This document shows, in pieces, positions 16,798-25,694 of a stretch of 64,000 nt of DNA. Under the pieces are notes generated by a model. That model ran no database searches, was not told the DNA's origin, and saw nothing but the letters and a program-made list of their open reading frames with translations. A program made the translations under genes and the position numbers. The DNA lies in NCBI RefSeq assembly GCF_020686965.1, contig NZ_JAJEPS010000004.1, positions 62,001 through 126,000 on the forward strand, written 5' to 3'. The stretch's first letter is position 1; every line of letters starts with the position of its first letter. Source of the DNA: Hominiventricola filiformis (GTDB taxonomy: Bacteria > Bacillota > Clostridia > Lachnospirales > Lachnospiraceae).

Positions 16798-19622
16798 CCG
16801 CTCACCTCTATGTATACCATGTGTTCTCCGTTTACTGCCATGGCAAACGGATCATTCAGGTTCTCATAAAATTCATCTGTTACGGAATACTCCTGGCCAT
16901 TCACCTGCGCCGTGATCACCATTCTGGTGATGCTGCAGCCCGGAAGTCCTGTCCGCAGAACCGCTGTCAGCTGGGATGCCCTCGGAAGTTCCCCGATCTC
17001 CCATCCCTGTCCGGACACACCACCCTTTAAAGGATTAATAAAATCCGTCATTTTCGCCAGTGCGCGCTGCTGCAGGTCGTATGCCTGATCCATGGAATCC
17101 TTCTCAAGCCATACCCTGACATTCATCCGAATAAAATGTGGCTGAATTAATGTCAATGACTTTCCGGACGGCATCAGTGCACTGTCCCGCAGAAGCCGGT
17201 CCCGGATTGCTTTCTTGATTCCGGAAAATACATGAGCGCCCTTTTCATATTCCTCCACCAAGACCGCAATTGTGATCTGATTCATCTGATTGACGCATTT
17301 TACTTTCCGGATTCCATAAGATTCCTGCGCAATCAGCTCTGCGAAATCCTTTCTGGTAACTGCCCTGTTTCTGGTACGAAGCATGCCGGATACCAGACGC
17401 ATGGCTGTCTCTTCCGTATATCCATCGTAACCGCCATAGGCCGGAAATGGATTTGTTACCTCGGACAGATACCGGATGGCGGTTCCCGGTATGGTGATTG
17501 CTCCCGCCGGAACATTGGCCACGCTGCCGCTATAGTTGCTGTGCAGCACCCGAATATGCGGTCCTTCCTCTGCAAGACGAAAACCGGAAAACTGATGTTT
17601 TCGGAAGAAAAGTTCTCCTGATGCCATATCAAGCTGACAGCTTCTTCCATTTTCCACCGAGCGGCTACTCTGTCTCCAGGGAATCCATTCTTCTCCTTCT
17701 TCTGTCTGTTCACGAACAAAGACTTCCGCTTTCAGAAGATTCTGCTGGGACAGCTGAATATGCACCGCTGCTTCCTCATCTTCCAGATAAAACTCCTCTG
17801 TCACAGTGTTTACATTCGCCACCCGCGCCATATTCGGATAGATGCCATGAATCACAGGAAGGGCATGTTCCGGATTTTCCCGGTTATAGTTGATAAATCG
17901 GAGAAAATATCCTTCATATCCAAATTTTGTTGTTTTTTGTATATCATCTGGTATCATCAGAAGCAGATTGCCCGAACCGGAAAATCCATCGGTATAATCG
18001 GCTGTCTTCACCGGCTGAAATCCCCGGGATGACAGATATTCCACCTGAAAGGAAATCGGACGATCACCATAATTCTCAATATCGAAATAAAGACTGAGGG
18101 GAGTTCCTGCCACCGAACCGGAAAATCCCAGATACATGGTCCTTCTTCGATGCTCGGTCTCATAGAACAGATTAACCACACCCTGGCTTCTTAGATCTTC
18201 CGTAATATTTTTTTCTTCAAAATTGTTCCGGGTCATGGCCCAGACAGGAAGCTGCATTTCCTGCTCATAGGTATAGGAAAAACTCAGCCCTGCCATCACC
18301 GGGCATTTATAGATTGCCGGCATCCTGTAAATATTTTCTGCCTGCAGAAGACGAAGACGGATTCTTCCGCTCCTCCGCTCCGGATCGTACTCTGCCATGT
18401 CTTCCGGACAGATGAATTCAATCGTCATTGGTCCTTCCACGGAACCATTAAACATAGTACCGGTCCGTTCGTCCTTCAAAAGCCGTTTCCATCCGGTCTC
18501 GCTTAAATATTCCCAGCACACATAGTCTGCCAGCACTTCAGCCGGACGCACATTCAGCTGCTCACGCGGCTTTTTCATGATTGCCTTATATTCCAGTTCC
18601 ATCTCCGGAAGTTCCAGCTTTTCTTCATGAATCCGATAATTGAGCAAAAACGACATGCTCACTTTTGCCCCACGTCTGCTCAGTACTTCCCTGTCATCTA
18701 TAGAGCACTCATTATAAAGTCCCAACGGTTTTCCAAATGGTAGAAAATTCCCTGCCGGTTCCTCATTTCCATTCAGATATACTTCTTCCGGTACTTTATT
18801 TTCCCCGGCAAACGTAAGGGAAAGAGAACGAATATAAAGATCCTGTACCCCTTCAAGGCAGGTGAGTACCAGGTAATACCCTTCTTTCTGGCCGACCATT
18901 GCTTTCTGCGGCTGATAATCCGGCAAAAGCAGATGAATCCTTCCATCCGTTTCTTCGACTGTAGTGAAAGTACGCTCTTCTCCATCTGTTTCCAACATGG
19001 ACCAGCGTACCTGGTCTCCCGTCAGAAATTTCAGAAGCCTGTCCTGATCTTCTTCTCCTCCCGCCTGAACCTGAAGAAAAAGGTCAAGGCCGCTCATCCA
19101 GTCAAAGAGATTTTCAAAACACAGATACAGCTGATGAACCGTACAGTTTACCCCTTCCGTTCCGAAAGCACGAAAACTGGTTGGATTCTGTTCTGAATAG
19201 TTTCTCTTAATAATCCGATCCTGCTCCCGATCCGTTACTACGATAAGCTCCGGGGCAGTATCGGAAATAGTCATTCCATGCTCTGTCTGAAATACGATAT
19301 CTCCTGCTTCCGAAGAAGGAGACAGTACCTGCGTACCTGCCGGAATCGCTACTTTTCCTTCATATCCGCTGACCGGTCGGAACTGCACATAGGCTCTTGA
19401 TGCACTGACCGGCTCTTTTAACAAATGTTCAAACAAGTTCAAATACTGAATCCGGTGTCTGGGAATGACTTTTCCATAGCGCTCCCTGCTCTCCTCCATC
19501 ATGGTCCCGCACAGATCGGTCAGCACGCAGCCCGGGTCAGATGCCCCATGCTCATATGCAAATTCCGGCACATAAGAATGCATCAGTTTCTGCAGTTTTT
19601 CATAAGTTTGATTGTCACTCAT
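16791..19622 (-). CDS. CIS baseplate wedge protein J (Afp11/gp6-like), large
   Basis: 943 residues. The N-terminus (YVPEFAYEHGASDPGCVLTDL) corresponds to the same opening motif as the 618-residue paralog. A long insertion of strand-rich domains follows. The J domain lies towards the C-terminus (TAIRYLSEVTNPFPAYGGYDGYTEE, RNRAVTRKDFAELIAQESYGIRKVKCVN). In T4 terms it is the gp6-like wedge scaffold that opens when the sheath fires. It lies between gp25 and the second J gene. Confidence 0.92.
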   Translation of the reverse strand: MSDNQTYEKLQKLMHSYVPEFAYEHGASDPGCVLTDLCGTMMEESRERYGKVIPRHRIQYLNLFEHLLKEPVSASRAYVQFRPVSGYEGKVAIPAGTQVLSPSSEAGDIVFQTEHGMTISDTAPELIVVTDREQDRIIKRNYSEQNPTSFRAFGTEGVNCTVHQLYLCFENLFDWMSGLDLFLQVQAGGEEDQDRLLKFLTGDQVRWSMLETDGEERTFTTVEETDGRIHLLLPDYQPQKAMVGQKEGYYLVLTCLEGVQDLYIRSLSLTFAGENKVPEEVYLNGNEEPAGNFLPFGKPLGLYNECSIDDREVLSRRGAKVSMSFLLNYRIHEEKLELPEMELEYKAIMKKPREQLNVRPAEVLADYVCWEYLSETGWKRLLKDERTGTMFNGSVEGPMTIEFICPEDMAEYDPERRSGRIRLRLLQAENIYRMPAIYKCPVMAGLSFSYTYEQEMQLPVWAMTRNNFEEKNITEDLRSQGVVNLFYETEHRRRTMYLGFSGSVAGTPLSLYFDIENYGDRPISFQVEYLSSRGFQPVKTADYTDGFSGSGNLLLMIPDDIQKTTKFGYEGYFLRFINYNRENPEHALPVIHGIYPNMARVANVNTVTEEFYLEDEEAAVHIQLSQQNLLKAEVFVREQTEEGEEWIPWRQSSRSVENGRSCQLDMASGELFFRKHQFSGFRLAEEGPHIRVLHSNYSGSVANVPAGAITIPGTAIRYLSEVTNPFPAYGGYDGYTEETAMRLVSGMLRTRNRAVTRKDFAELIAQESYGIRKVKCVNQMNQITIAVLVEEYEKGAHVFSGIKKAIRDRLLRDSALMPSGKSLTLIQPHFIRMNVRVWLEKDSMDQAYDLQQRALAKMTDFINPLKGGVSGQGWEIGELPRASQLTAVLRTGLPGCSITRMVITAQVNGQEYSVTDEFYENLNDPFAMAVNGEHMVYIEVSGC

Positions 19623-19639
19623 GCTCTTATGCCCCTTTC

Positions 19640-20053
19640 CTAAAGTTCACCGATTCCCTCTTCCAGATAATAAGGAAATACCAGGTTATTCGGATTATTG
19701 GTCGCCCGTACATAGTAGCTGATATTCAGGTAAATAGTTCCCCGCGGCAGATCTTTTTTATCCACCGTTACTTCCACCTGCCGGATTCTTGGCTCATGTC
19801 TTGTCAGGGCATCCTCCACTTCCCGGATCAGTCTTGACTCAAAGGCGGTATCCGGGAGATCAAAAATATATTCCTGCAGATTGCATCCGAATTCCGGCAG
19901 CATTGCCCGCTCCTTCAGCCTTGTCATCAGAATAATATAGATGGCCTGGCGGATATCTTCTTCCCCCTCCGCCATGCGGAAATGTCCGGTCACCGGATCC
20001 ACCTCCGGAGGAAATGCAAATCCTTTTCCTAAAAATGCTCTCGAACTGTCCAT
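19640..20053 (-). CDS. CIS baseplate protein gp25 / GPW family
   Basis: 137 residues with the gp25 pattern: a GHFRMAEGEEDIRQAIYIILMT helix, then MLPEFGCNLQEYIFD, then a REVEDALTRHEPRI helix and two strands. Gp25 is the conserved sheath initiator on the baseplate; its C-terminal strands mimic a sheath subunit. The order spike, gp25, J, J, I is the canonical baseplate module. AAGGAGCGAGAAGAG precedes the ATG. Confidence 0.94.
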   Translation of the reverse strand: MDSSRAFLGKGFAFPPEVDPVTGHFRMAEGEEDIRQAIYIILMTRLKERAMLPEFGCNLQEYIFDLPDTAFESRLIREVEDALTRHEPRIRQVEVTVDKKDLPRGTIYLNISYYVRATNNPNNLVFPYYLEEGIGEL

Positions 20054-20067
20054 CTCTTCTCGCTCCT

Positions 20068-20847
20068 TTAGTTAATCTGAACCACGGCTCCCTTAACGGC
20101 TACCGGACCGGAAGCCTGGAGATTGATCTTGGCCTGACCCTTCACATCGATCTGCGCGCCTTCTGCCTTTAATGCAGAATTTGCTTTCAGCCCAATCTCA
20201 TTATCCGCCGTCACTGTCACTTTTTTTGCTTTCAGGCTGATCGCTCCTGCATTTCCATCCATGGTCAGTTCCGCGCTTCCTGCCTTCAGAGAAATATTTT
20301 TCTCCGACTGAATGGTAATCTTTCCATTTTTATAATCCATGCTCAGCATGTTCTTTCCGTCTTTGTCAGAGATCTTACAGCTTTCCGTACTGTCATCCAC
20401 TGCAATGACGCTTCCTTTTGGAGTCGTCAGCGTGATACTCTGCTTTCCGTCTTCCTCCTGAATCAGAAGATCCATTCCGCCCTTGGTCTTCAGATATTTT
20501 TTCAGATTCTTCTGATCAAAATTCTCCGACACCACAGAAGCTCCGCTGGGATACAGACTTCCTAGCAAAAACGGCCGCTTCAGGCTTCCGCCGATAAATC
20601 CAACCAACACCATCTCGTCGATTTCCGGCACCAGATAAGTACCATAATCTTTTCCCGCATAGGGAGACAGAAGACGCACCCACTCGCACATATTTTTTCC
20701 GGTCTCCCAGACGGTAAATTCTACTTTTACCATGCCTTTAAAATCAGCATTATTATTCTCGACTACGATGCCCTGTACAAAACCGGGCACCTTCTGATTG
20801 TCGTAATATTCATTCTCACTGTGTAACAGATCCGTAATGGAATTCAC
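20068..20847 (-). CDS. CIS spike protein, gpV/gp5-like (OB fold plus beta-helix)
   Basis: 259 residues starting at a GTG that overlaps the stop of the hub gene by 4 bases. Residues about 20–105 form the OB-fold of phage baseplate V/gp5 (KGMVKVEFTVW..., VPEIDEMVLVGFIGG, RPFLLGSLYPSGA). Residues about 125–259 are short strand repeats (ITIQSEKNISLKA, GAISLKAKKVTV and similar), the triple-stranded beta-helix needle. It carries no effector extension. The tip is presumably capped by the PAAR-like protein encoded upstream. Confidence 0.93.
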   Translation of the reverse strand: MNSITDLLHSENEYYDNQKVPGFVQGIVVENNNADFKGMVKVEFTVWETGKNMCEWVRLLSPYAGKDYGTYLVPEIDEMVLVGFIGGSLKRPFLLGSLYPSGASVVSENFDQKNLKKYLKTKGGMDLLIQEEDGKQSITLTTPKGSVIAVDDSTESCKISDKDGKNMLSMDYKNGKITIQSEKNISLKAGSAELTMDGNAGAISLKAKKVTVTADNEIGLKANSALKAEGAQIDVKGQAKINLQASGPVAVKGAVVQIN

Positions 20848-21935
20848 AGGCTATTCACCCCCGCTTTCAGATAAGTCCGGTATCCGTCCTCGTCCAGCAC
20901 ATGCCGTACATAGGTAATATAATATTTCCGGTCTGCCTGGGAAGAAAGTTCTTCTACTTCCACAAAACGTCCCGGTGCCAGTTCCGGAATGCCGACACAT
21001 TCACATTCCAGTTCTCCGAACTGCTGGCAGATATCCTCCATCCGGGCCTTTGCCCTCTTTGCTGCTTCCGAAGCGTCTTTGACACCCGGCTCATAAAATA
21101 CCTGTCTGGAATTACCCATCATCTTCTTTGAACCACTGCCAAAGGAGCCCTGAATGGATGCCTCTCCTTTTATCTGTTTGCCACTGTTCTCATCAATGGA
21201 ACGGATCTCGATTTTCTTCACCAGCTGCTGTCCTGAAAAGGACAACCTCGCCTTCAGGATTCCCTGCAGAGGGGACAATTTCATAATAGAGGACGTTACT
21301 TTCTGCCGTTTCCGGAAATAAGCTTTTCCCTGAAGAATAAAAAATTCATATCCCTGTTTGTTTGCCTGTTCTGTGATCAATTCATAATCCGTCATCATAT
21401 GGCTTCTTAAAGGAACTTCCTCCTCCGGGCAGGTATCAATCTCTTTTCCTGACAGATAGCTGCTCACTGGCTGCTCACTTAAGATTGCCTTTACCACGGC
21501 ATCTGCACTTTTCTGCGTAAAAAATTCCATTCTGCGGTTTTTCATAAGAAGGCCTTTGGCATCCATGCATTCCACCCGCACACGGTAAGCCCCTTCTTCC
21601 ATACCATACTGGTATTCCACCTGGCTGATGTAGCCTTTAAAAAGAGATTCCTTCCGGACATATCCCATGGCTACTTCCACATCCTCGCCAATCTGAATCT
21701 TTTTTACAAATTTTTTAAAATCCGTCTTTTCTTCGTCATACGCACCGTCGATATAAAAGACACATCCAGATGCTTCATAACCACTGGTCAGTTCCAGCTC
21801 CACATCCCGTATATTGGCATTGGCTCCTGCTGCCAGCTTCGTTCCTCCGACGGTGATCTCAGCGGAAGGGGCACGGAATTCATCATATTTCCTGCTCAGT
21901 GCACGAAAGTTTGTGCTCCCTTTCATCAGATCCAT
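20844..21935 (-). CDS. CIS hub protein, phage late control D / gp27-like
   Basis: 363 residues of the gpD/gp27 type that sits at the centre of the baseplate and joins the tube to the spike. Segments such as IQIGEDVEVAMGYVRKESLFKGYISQ and YELITEQANKQGYEFFILQGKAYFRK are typical. In Afp/PVC the hub and spike are one VgrG-like chain (Afp8/Pvc8); here they are two genes with a GTGA overlap, as in P2-like phages. GGAGGGAGCAGC precedes the ATG. Confidence 0.92.
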   Translation of the reverse strand: MDLMKGSTNFRALSRKYDEFRAPSAEITVGGTKLAAGANANIRDVELELTSGYEASGCVFYIDGAYDEEKTDFKKFVKKIQIGEDVEVAMGYVRKESLFKGYISQVEYQYGMEEGAYRVRVECMDAKGLLMKNRRMEFFTQKSADAVVKAILSEQPVSSYLSGKEIDTCPEEEVPLRSHMMTDYELITEQANKQGYEFFILQGKAYFRKRQKVTSSIMKLSPLQGILKARLSFSGQQLVKKIEIRSIDENSGKQIKGEASIQGSFGSGSKKMMGNSRQVFYEPGVKDASEAAKRAKARMEDICQQFGELECECVGIPELAPGRFVEVEELSSQADRKYYITYVRHVLDEDGYRTYLKAGVNSL

Positions 21936-21968
21936 GCTGCTCCCTCCTTCCGCTTTTTCTGTCCGGTA

Positions 21969-22697
21969 CTATAACGCCGGAACTTTTAATCTCTTTGTGT
22001 AATCAATCTTCCTGGGATTTAAAATCCCATTCTCCCTGGCAATCTCTTTCCAGCAGGAAACATCATGATACTCGGCATCTGCCAGCATCCAAAGTTCTTC
22101 CCGCTGATTCAGTCTTCGATATTTGGTACGGTCCGGAGATTCGTGGGGATTCGCTCCGATTACATTGAGGATGCTCTTATCCTCTCCCTCGATCTCCATG
22201 TCTAACTTTGCCCGAACCGGCATACCGTTCAGGTTAAACATCTGATAGCTGATGCTTAAGGAAGTAATGTGTCCATAAAATGCCATGCTGCCCCAGGAAA
22301 ATGTCACCAGGCTCTGCTCGTGATTTTCCGCGTTCATTTTCATAATCAGAGAAATGTCCTGGCAGATTTTCGTCAGTTCTTTGTCATCATTCAGATATTT
22401 GCTCAGGCCCTTTGGCACCTGATACTCTGGCATATAGGTAGAGGTATCCAGAATCAGACTGACTCTCAAATTCGCCAGTTCACTGTCTGCCGCCTGTGTG
22501 TTTTCCGGATGGGACTCTTCCCCATGTCCGGCATTATTTTTAAATCTCAGACCCCGGCTGATGGAATATTCCGTAGGATTAAACTGCACTGGAAGTGTCA
22601 CTTCCCGGCCGGTCTGTGCATTTTTATAGGTGAGAGAGGCTTTCTGAAGCGCTCCGTCTCCGTAGATTAATTTCTGTCTGGTATCAATGGAACTCAT
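21969..22697 (-). CDS. CIS tube/baseplate adaptor with C-terminal LysM domain (Afp7/gp53-like)
   Basis: 242 residues. The N-terminal 180 residues are the CIS tube-adaptor domain (LPVQFNPTEYSISRGLRFKN, then LDTSTYMPEYQVPKG and FSWGSMAFYGHITSLSISYQMF). Residues about 193–242 are a LysM domain (LWMLADAEYHDVSCWKEIARENGILNPRKI). In eCIS this protein links the tube initiator to the hub. The ATG follows directly after the stop of the coiled-coil gene, with AAGGAGGGGATTA upstream. Confidence 0.93.
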   Translation of the reverse strand: MSSIDTRQKLIYGDGALQKASLTYKNAQTGREVTLPVQFNPTEYSISRGLRFKNNAGHGEESHPENTQAADSELANLRVSLILDTSTYMPEYQVPKGLSKYLNDDKELTKICQDISLIMKMNAENHEQSLVTFSWGSMAFYGHITSLSISYQMFNLNGMPVRAKLDMEIEGEDKSILNVIGANPHESPDRTKYRRLNQREELWMLADAEYHDVSCWKEIARENGILNPRKIDYTKRLKVPAL

Positions 22698-25247
22698 TTA
22701 GAGTAATCCCCTCCTTCCCCGTTCTGTTCTTAGTTTTTCTTCGATTCTTCGATATACCCGGTTGGTCATCTGCCCGAGGCTTGCATCCACCTGAGTCTCC
22801 ACCTCCCGCTGTACCTGTCTGCGGATCAAAGTAGAAACATCTTTCTCCTTCACCGTCTCCGGTGCCTGTCGGATGACTTCCCGAACCACTTCTTTTTGCT
22901 GTTCCGTCAGAGTTTCCTGACGTACAACCGTCGTTTTCTTTACTTCTTTAATATCCTGGGTGATCTCATGGATCTGTTTCTGCAGATTCTGGTTCTGTTC
23001 TGCCTGCTCCTGTGGAGAGACTTCTTCCGGATAAATCATCGGTGCCTGCTCCATGGCAGCCTTTACTTCTCCCACAGATATTTCCGGTACCTGTATCAGT
23101 CTGATGGCCTGCGGCATCTGGCTTTTTATCCGGAGCATCTCTGTTTCCGGACGACTGGTCATCTGCGGCTGCGACCTCACGGCCCCCGGCTGACCAGACT
23201 GTCCTGCCATTGTCTGCTGTATCATCACAGTTTCTGACTGTCCCGGTATCTGCTGCACCATCATGGTTTCTGATTGTCCCGGGGGCTGCTGTACCATCAT
23301 GGTTCCTGACTGTCCCGGTATCTGCTGCACCATCATGGTTTCTGATTGTCCCGGTATCTGCTGTACCATCATGGTTCCTGACTGTCCCGGGGGCTGCTGT
23401 ACCATCATGGTTCCCGGTTCTCCGGACCTGACACCTGCCGGTGCCTGTGTCATCATCGTCTTTGGTTTCGTTGACCGTGCTGCTGCTTTCACCGGTTCCT
23501 GACGCACACGGTAAGCATCCAGTATCCGTTCTACCCTATGAATTACGGTATTCTCATCTGATGACTTCCTGTCCGTTAATTGTAATTGCTTCCCGACTGG
23601 CTGCACTGCCTGTTTACTCTGTCCACTCTGCGTATCCAGCACCTGTTCCAGATATTCCAGTGCTGCCGGATGGATCGTAATCGTTCCGCCAGTCTGCAGC
23701 CGAATATTCTCCCTGGCCTGCCGGAAAATCTGATCTGCCAGCTCTCTTGCCCTCGGAACTGACGTGCTTGTTGGCTGATGAACGGATGGTTCTTCTGATG
23801 GCTTTTCGAACTCCCGGTTCTTATCCTCCCGAAGTTCCTTCACAATCTCCTGCCGGATCTCATTCCAGTGCTCATCAGATGTCTGCTCGAAACTGTACAG
23901 AAGTTCCGCTTCCTGAAATGTACGATCGGGCTGATGCTGGTGCCGCTTCAAATCTTCCACCCGGAATATGGATCTGCTCCGATGTTCCGGAACCGTCAGC
24001 GTTTTATCATAAATGTCCGGCTCCCTTGCTTCCGATTGTGCCGGCTCTACATTCTGCAAAGAGACTGCTGCATCCTGTGACGATTCTACATTTTGTAACG
24101 GGGCTGCGTCTTGTGACGGCTCTATATTCTGTAATACTGTTGTACTCTGTAATTGTGGCTTATTTTGTATCGCTGATACTGTCTGCTGCAGGAGCAGACG
24201 TTCCTGTTGCTCTTTATTTCTGGCGACAACCGCTCCTTCCGCCTGCTGTGTCAGGCTTCTGAACTGCCTCGCAATGATCTCCCTCTGCTGTTCCAACACG
24301 CGTTCCTGCTGTTTCAGGAATTCCGGCGTATCCGGCTTGCTCTGAGCCTGGGTATTTGCAGTCTCCTCCGCCGAATCCTGTACGCCATATTCCAGATGCA
24401 GGAAATCAAACGACCTCTGGGGAGCCTTCTGAGCTTCCAATGTCGGTGTCTGTAATGCCGGTGTCTGTAACGCCTGCGTCTGCAGTTCCCGCGTCCACAC
24501 CTTAGTTCTTTCCGGACTGTTTTCTGTCTGTTCACCGGCCTGCTCAGCATTCTCATAAAAATGGTTTTGTGTACTGCTGTAATATATATTTTCAATTTTC
24601 CGAAGCAGAATTTCCTGCTCCGTCAGATTCGTAGTCTCCGTATGTCTGTTCTGTTCGACGCTGAGTTTTCTCTCCCCCGTCTGAATTTCATGTTCTGTTT
24701 TATTCAGCCTTTCAGTAATCCGGAGTTCTCTCTCCAGTTTTCCTGCAAGCTTTTCTGTCCGCACTTCTGTCTCTTTGTGCAGCAGTTTTTCCTGTCTCTC
24801 CGTCTCTCTGTACAACTGCTCTTTTTGTCTCTCCGTCTCTTTGTACAGCTGCTCCCGCAGCATGGTAAGTTCTTTTACACCGCCTTCTTTTACCAGTGTG
24901 TGCAGCCGTTCTGCCATTTCATGAACGATCTGCTTCTCTACGCCAGGCAGCTCTTCCTGTATCGTCCGCTCCACCAGTTTTTCTACGGACGGAACTACTC
25001 TCTGCTCCAGTTTTTTTTCCAGGATATTGGTAACAAACCGGAGATTCTGATGGTATAAATGATTTTCCTCTGTCAAATTCTGAATCTGATAGAGATTTTT
25101 AATATAATGATTTTCAATGGAGGTGCCTCCGGTCTCCCCTGCAGACTCCTGTTCCGGAAATACCATGGGCGCACTGTCAAAGGTCTGTCCGAAGCCTTTA
25201 TGTTTTGCAATCATTCGGTTGGAAAAATCCTGAAACTGATTATTCAT
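22698..25247 (-). CDS. Long Gln/Glu-rich coiled-coil protein, candidate tape measure
   Basis: 849 residues with no recognised enzyme domain. Residues about 60–220 are strongly coiled-coil (repeated KETERQKEQLYRETERQ-type helices). The middle is Gln-rich and low complexity, and near residues 610–685 there is a tandem array of 12-residue units (TMMVQQIPGQSE type). The C-terminal 150 residues are again helical and charged. Its position, after the tube genes and before the LysM adaptor, is where phages and R-type tails encode the tape measure. A fully helical chain of this length would span about 127 nm, in the range of CIS tubes. No membrane segment is seen. The role is inferred from position and shape only. 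Confidence 0.6.
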   Translation of the reverse strand: MNNQFQDFSNRMIAKHKGFGQTFDSAPMVFPEQESAGETGGTSIENHYIKNLYQIQNLTEENHLYHQNLRFVTNILEKKLEQRVVPSVEKLVERTIQEELPGVEKQIVHEMAERLHTLVKEGGVKELTMLREQLYKETERQKEQLYRETERQEKLLHKETEVRTEKLAGKLERELRITERLNKTEHEIQTGERKLSVEQNRHTETTNLTEQEILLRKIENIYYSSTQNHFYENAEQAGEQTENSPERTKVWTRELQTQALQTPALQTPTLEAQKAPQRSFDFLHLEYGVQDSAEETANTQAQSKPDTPEFLKQQERVLEQQREIIARQFRSLTQQAEGAVVARNKEQQERLLLQQTVSAIQNKPQLQSTTVLQNIEPSQDAAPLQNVESSQDAAVSLQNVEPAQSEAREPDIYDKTLTVPEHRSRSIFRVEDLKRHQHQPDRTFQEAELLYSFEQTSDEHWNEIRQEIVKELREDKNREFEKPSEEPSVHQPTSTSVPRARELADQIFRQARENIRLQTGGTITIHPAALEYLEQVLDTQSGQSKQAVQPVGKQLQLTDRKSSDENTVIHRVERILDAYRVRQEPVKAAARSTKPKTMMTQAPAGVRSGEPGTMMVQQPPGQSGTMMVQQIPGQSETMMVQQIPGQSGTMMVQQPPGQSETMMVQQIPGQSETVMIQQTMAGQSGQPGAVRSQPQMTSRPETEMLRIKSQMPQAIRLIQVPEISVGEVKAAMEQAPMIYPEEVSPQEQAEQNQNLQKQIHEITQDIKEVKKTTVVRQETLTEQQKEVVREVIRQAPETVKEKDVSTLIRRQVQREVETQVDASLGQMTNRVYRRIEEKLRTERGRRGLL
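23200..23414 (-). repeat. 36-base tandem repeat inside the coiled-coil gene
   Basis: Five near-identical 36-base units and one diverged unit encode 12-residue repeats of the form TMMVQQ(I/P)PGQS(G/E). The units differ mostly at one codon (Ile or Pro) and at the Gly/Glu codon, so copy number could change by recombination or slippage without breaking the frame. Confidence 0.9.
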
Positions 25248-25250
25248 TTC

Positions 25251-25676
25251 CTATGCCTCTTCCAGTGTAAGATACCCCATCTCTATCGTTCCAAGCATCA
25301 GACTGCTGTTTTCTGCATTTAATTCACTGACAGAAATTCTCCTGACATAGCAGCCTCTCAGATAATAGGATTTGACCAGTGACTGATCTGATCCTAACAC
25401 CCCAATCATCACTTCTCCGCGAAACCGGTATCCCGGCTCATAGATCGTGAACTCCTTCTCATCCGAGAAAAGTCCTCTCTCCAATGTAATCGTCCGTTCC
25501 GCAGTGTTTTGGTTACTCAGGGAATACACAACTGTGTTTCTTCCCCCTTCTCTCAACGCTTCAAAATTTCCTTCCGCTGAAAGTCCCGATACCTTCTGAA
25601 AGGGGATCCGTTTCTTTTCCAGTTCAACGACAAAATTGTAGCCTCTCCGGTACAATTCTTTTGATCTGTCTGCCAT
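25251..25676 (-). CDS. CIS second tube-type protein (tube initiator, Afp5-like)
   Basis: 141 residues of the gp19/Hcp-like tube fold: YNFVVELEKKRIPFQKVSGLSAE at the start, a RTITLERGLFSDEKEF strand pair, and a VSELNAENSSLMLGTIEMGYLTLEE ending. CIS loci encode a major tube protein plus one or two diverged paralogs that form the first rings on the baseplate. Position next to the LysM adaptor supports that role. AAAGGGGAGAACAAA precedes the ATG. Confidence 0.85.
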   Translation of the reverse strand: MADRSKELYRRGYNFVVELEKKRIPFQKVSGLSAEGNFEALREGGRNTVVYSLSNQNTAERTITLERGLFSDEKEFTIYEPGYRFRGEVMIGVLGSDQSLVKSYYLRGCYVRRISVSELNAENSSLMLGTIEMGYLTLEEA

Positions 25677-25694
25677 TTTGTTCTCCCCTTTCTC

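Noticed and set aside
23200..23414. CRISPR-like array
   Set aside because: The 36-base units follow one another without spacers and encode in-frame 12-residue protein repeats.
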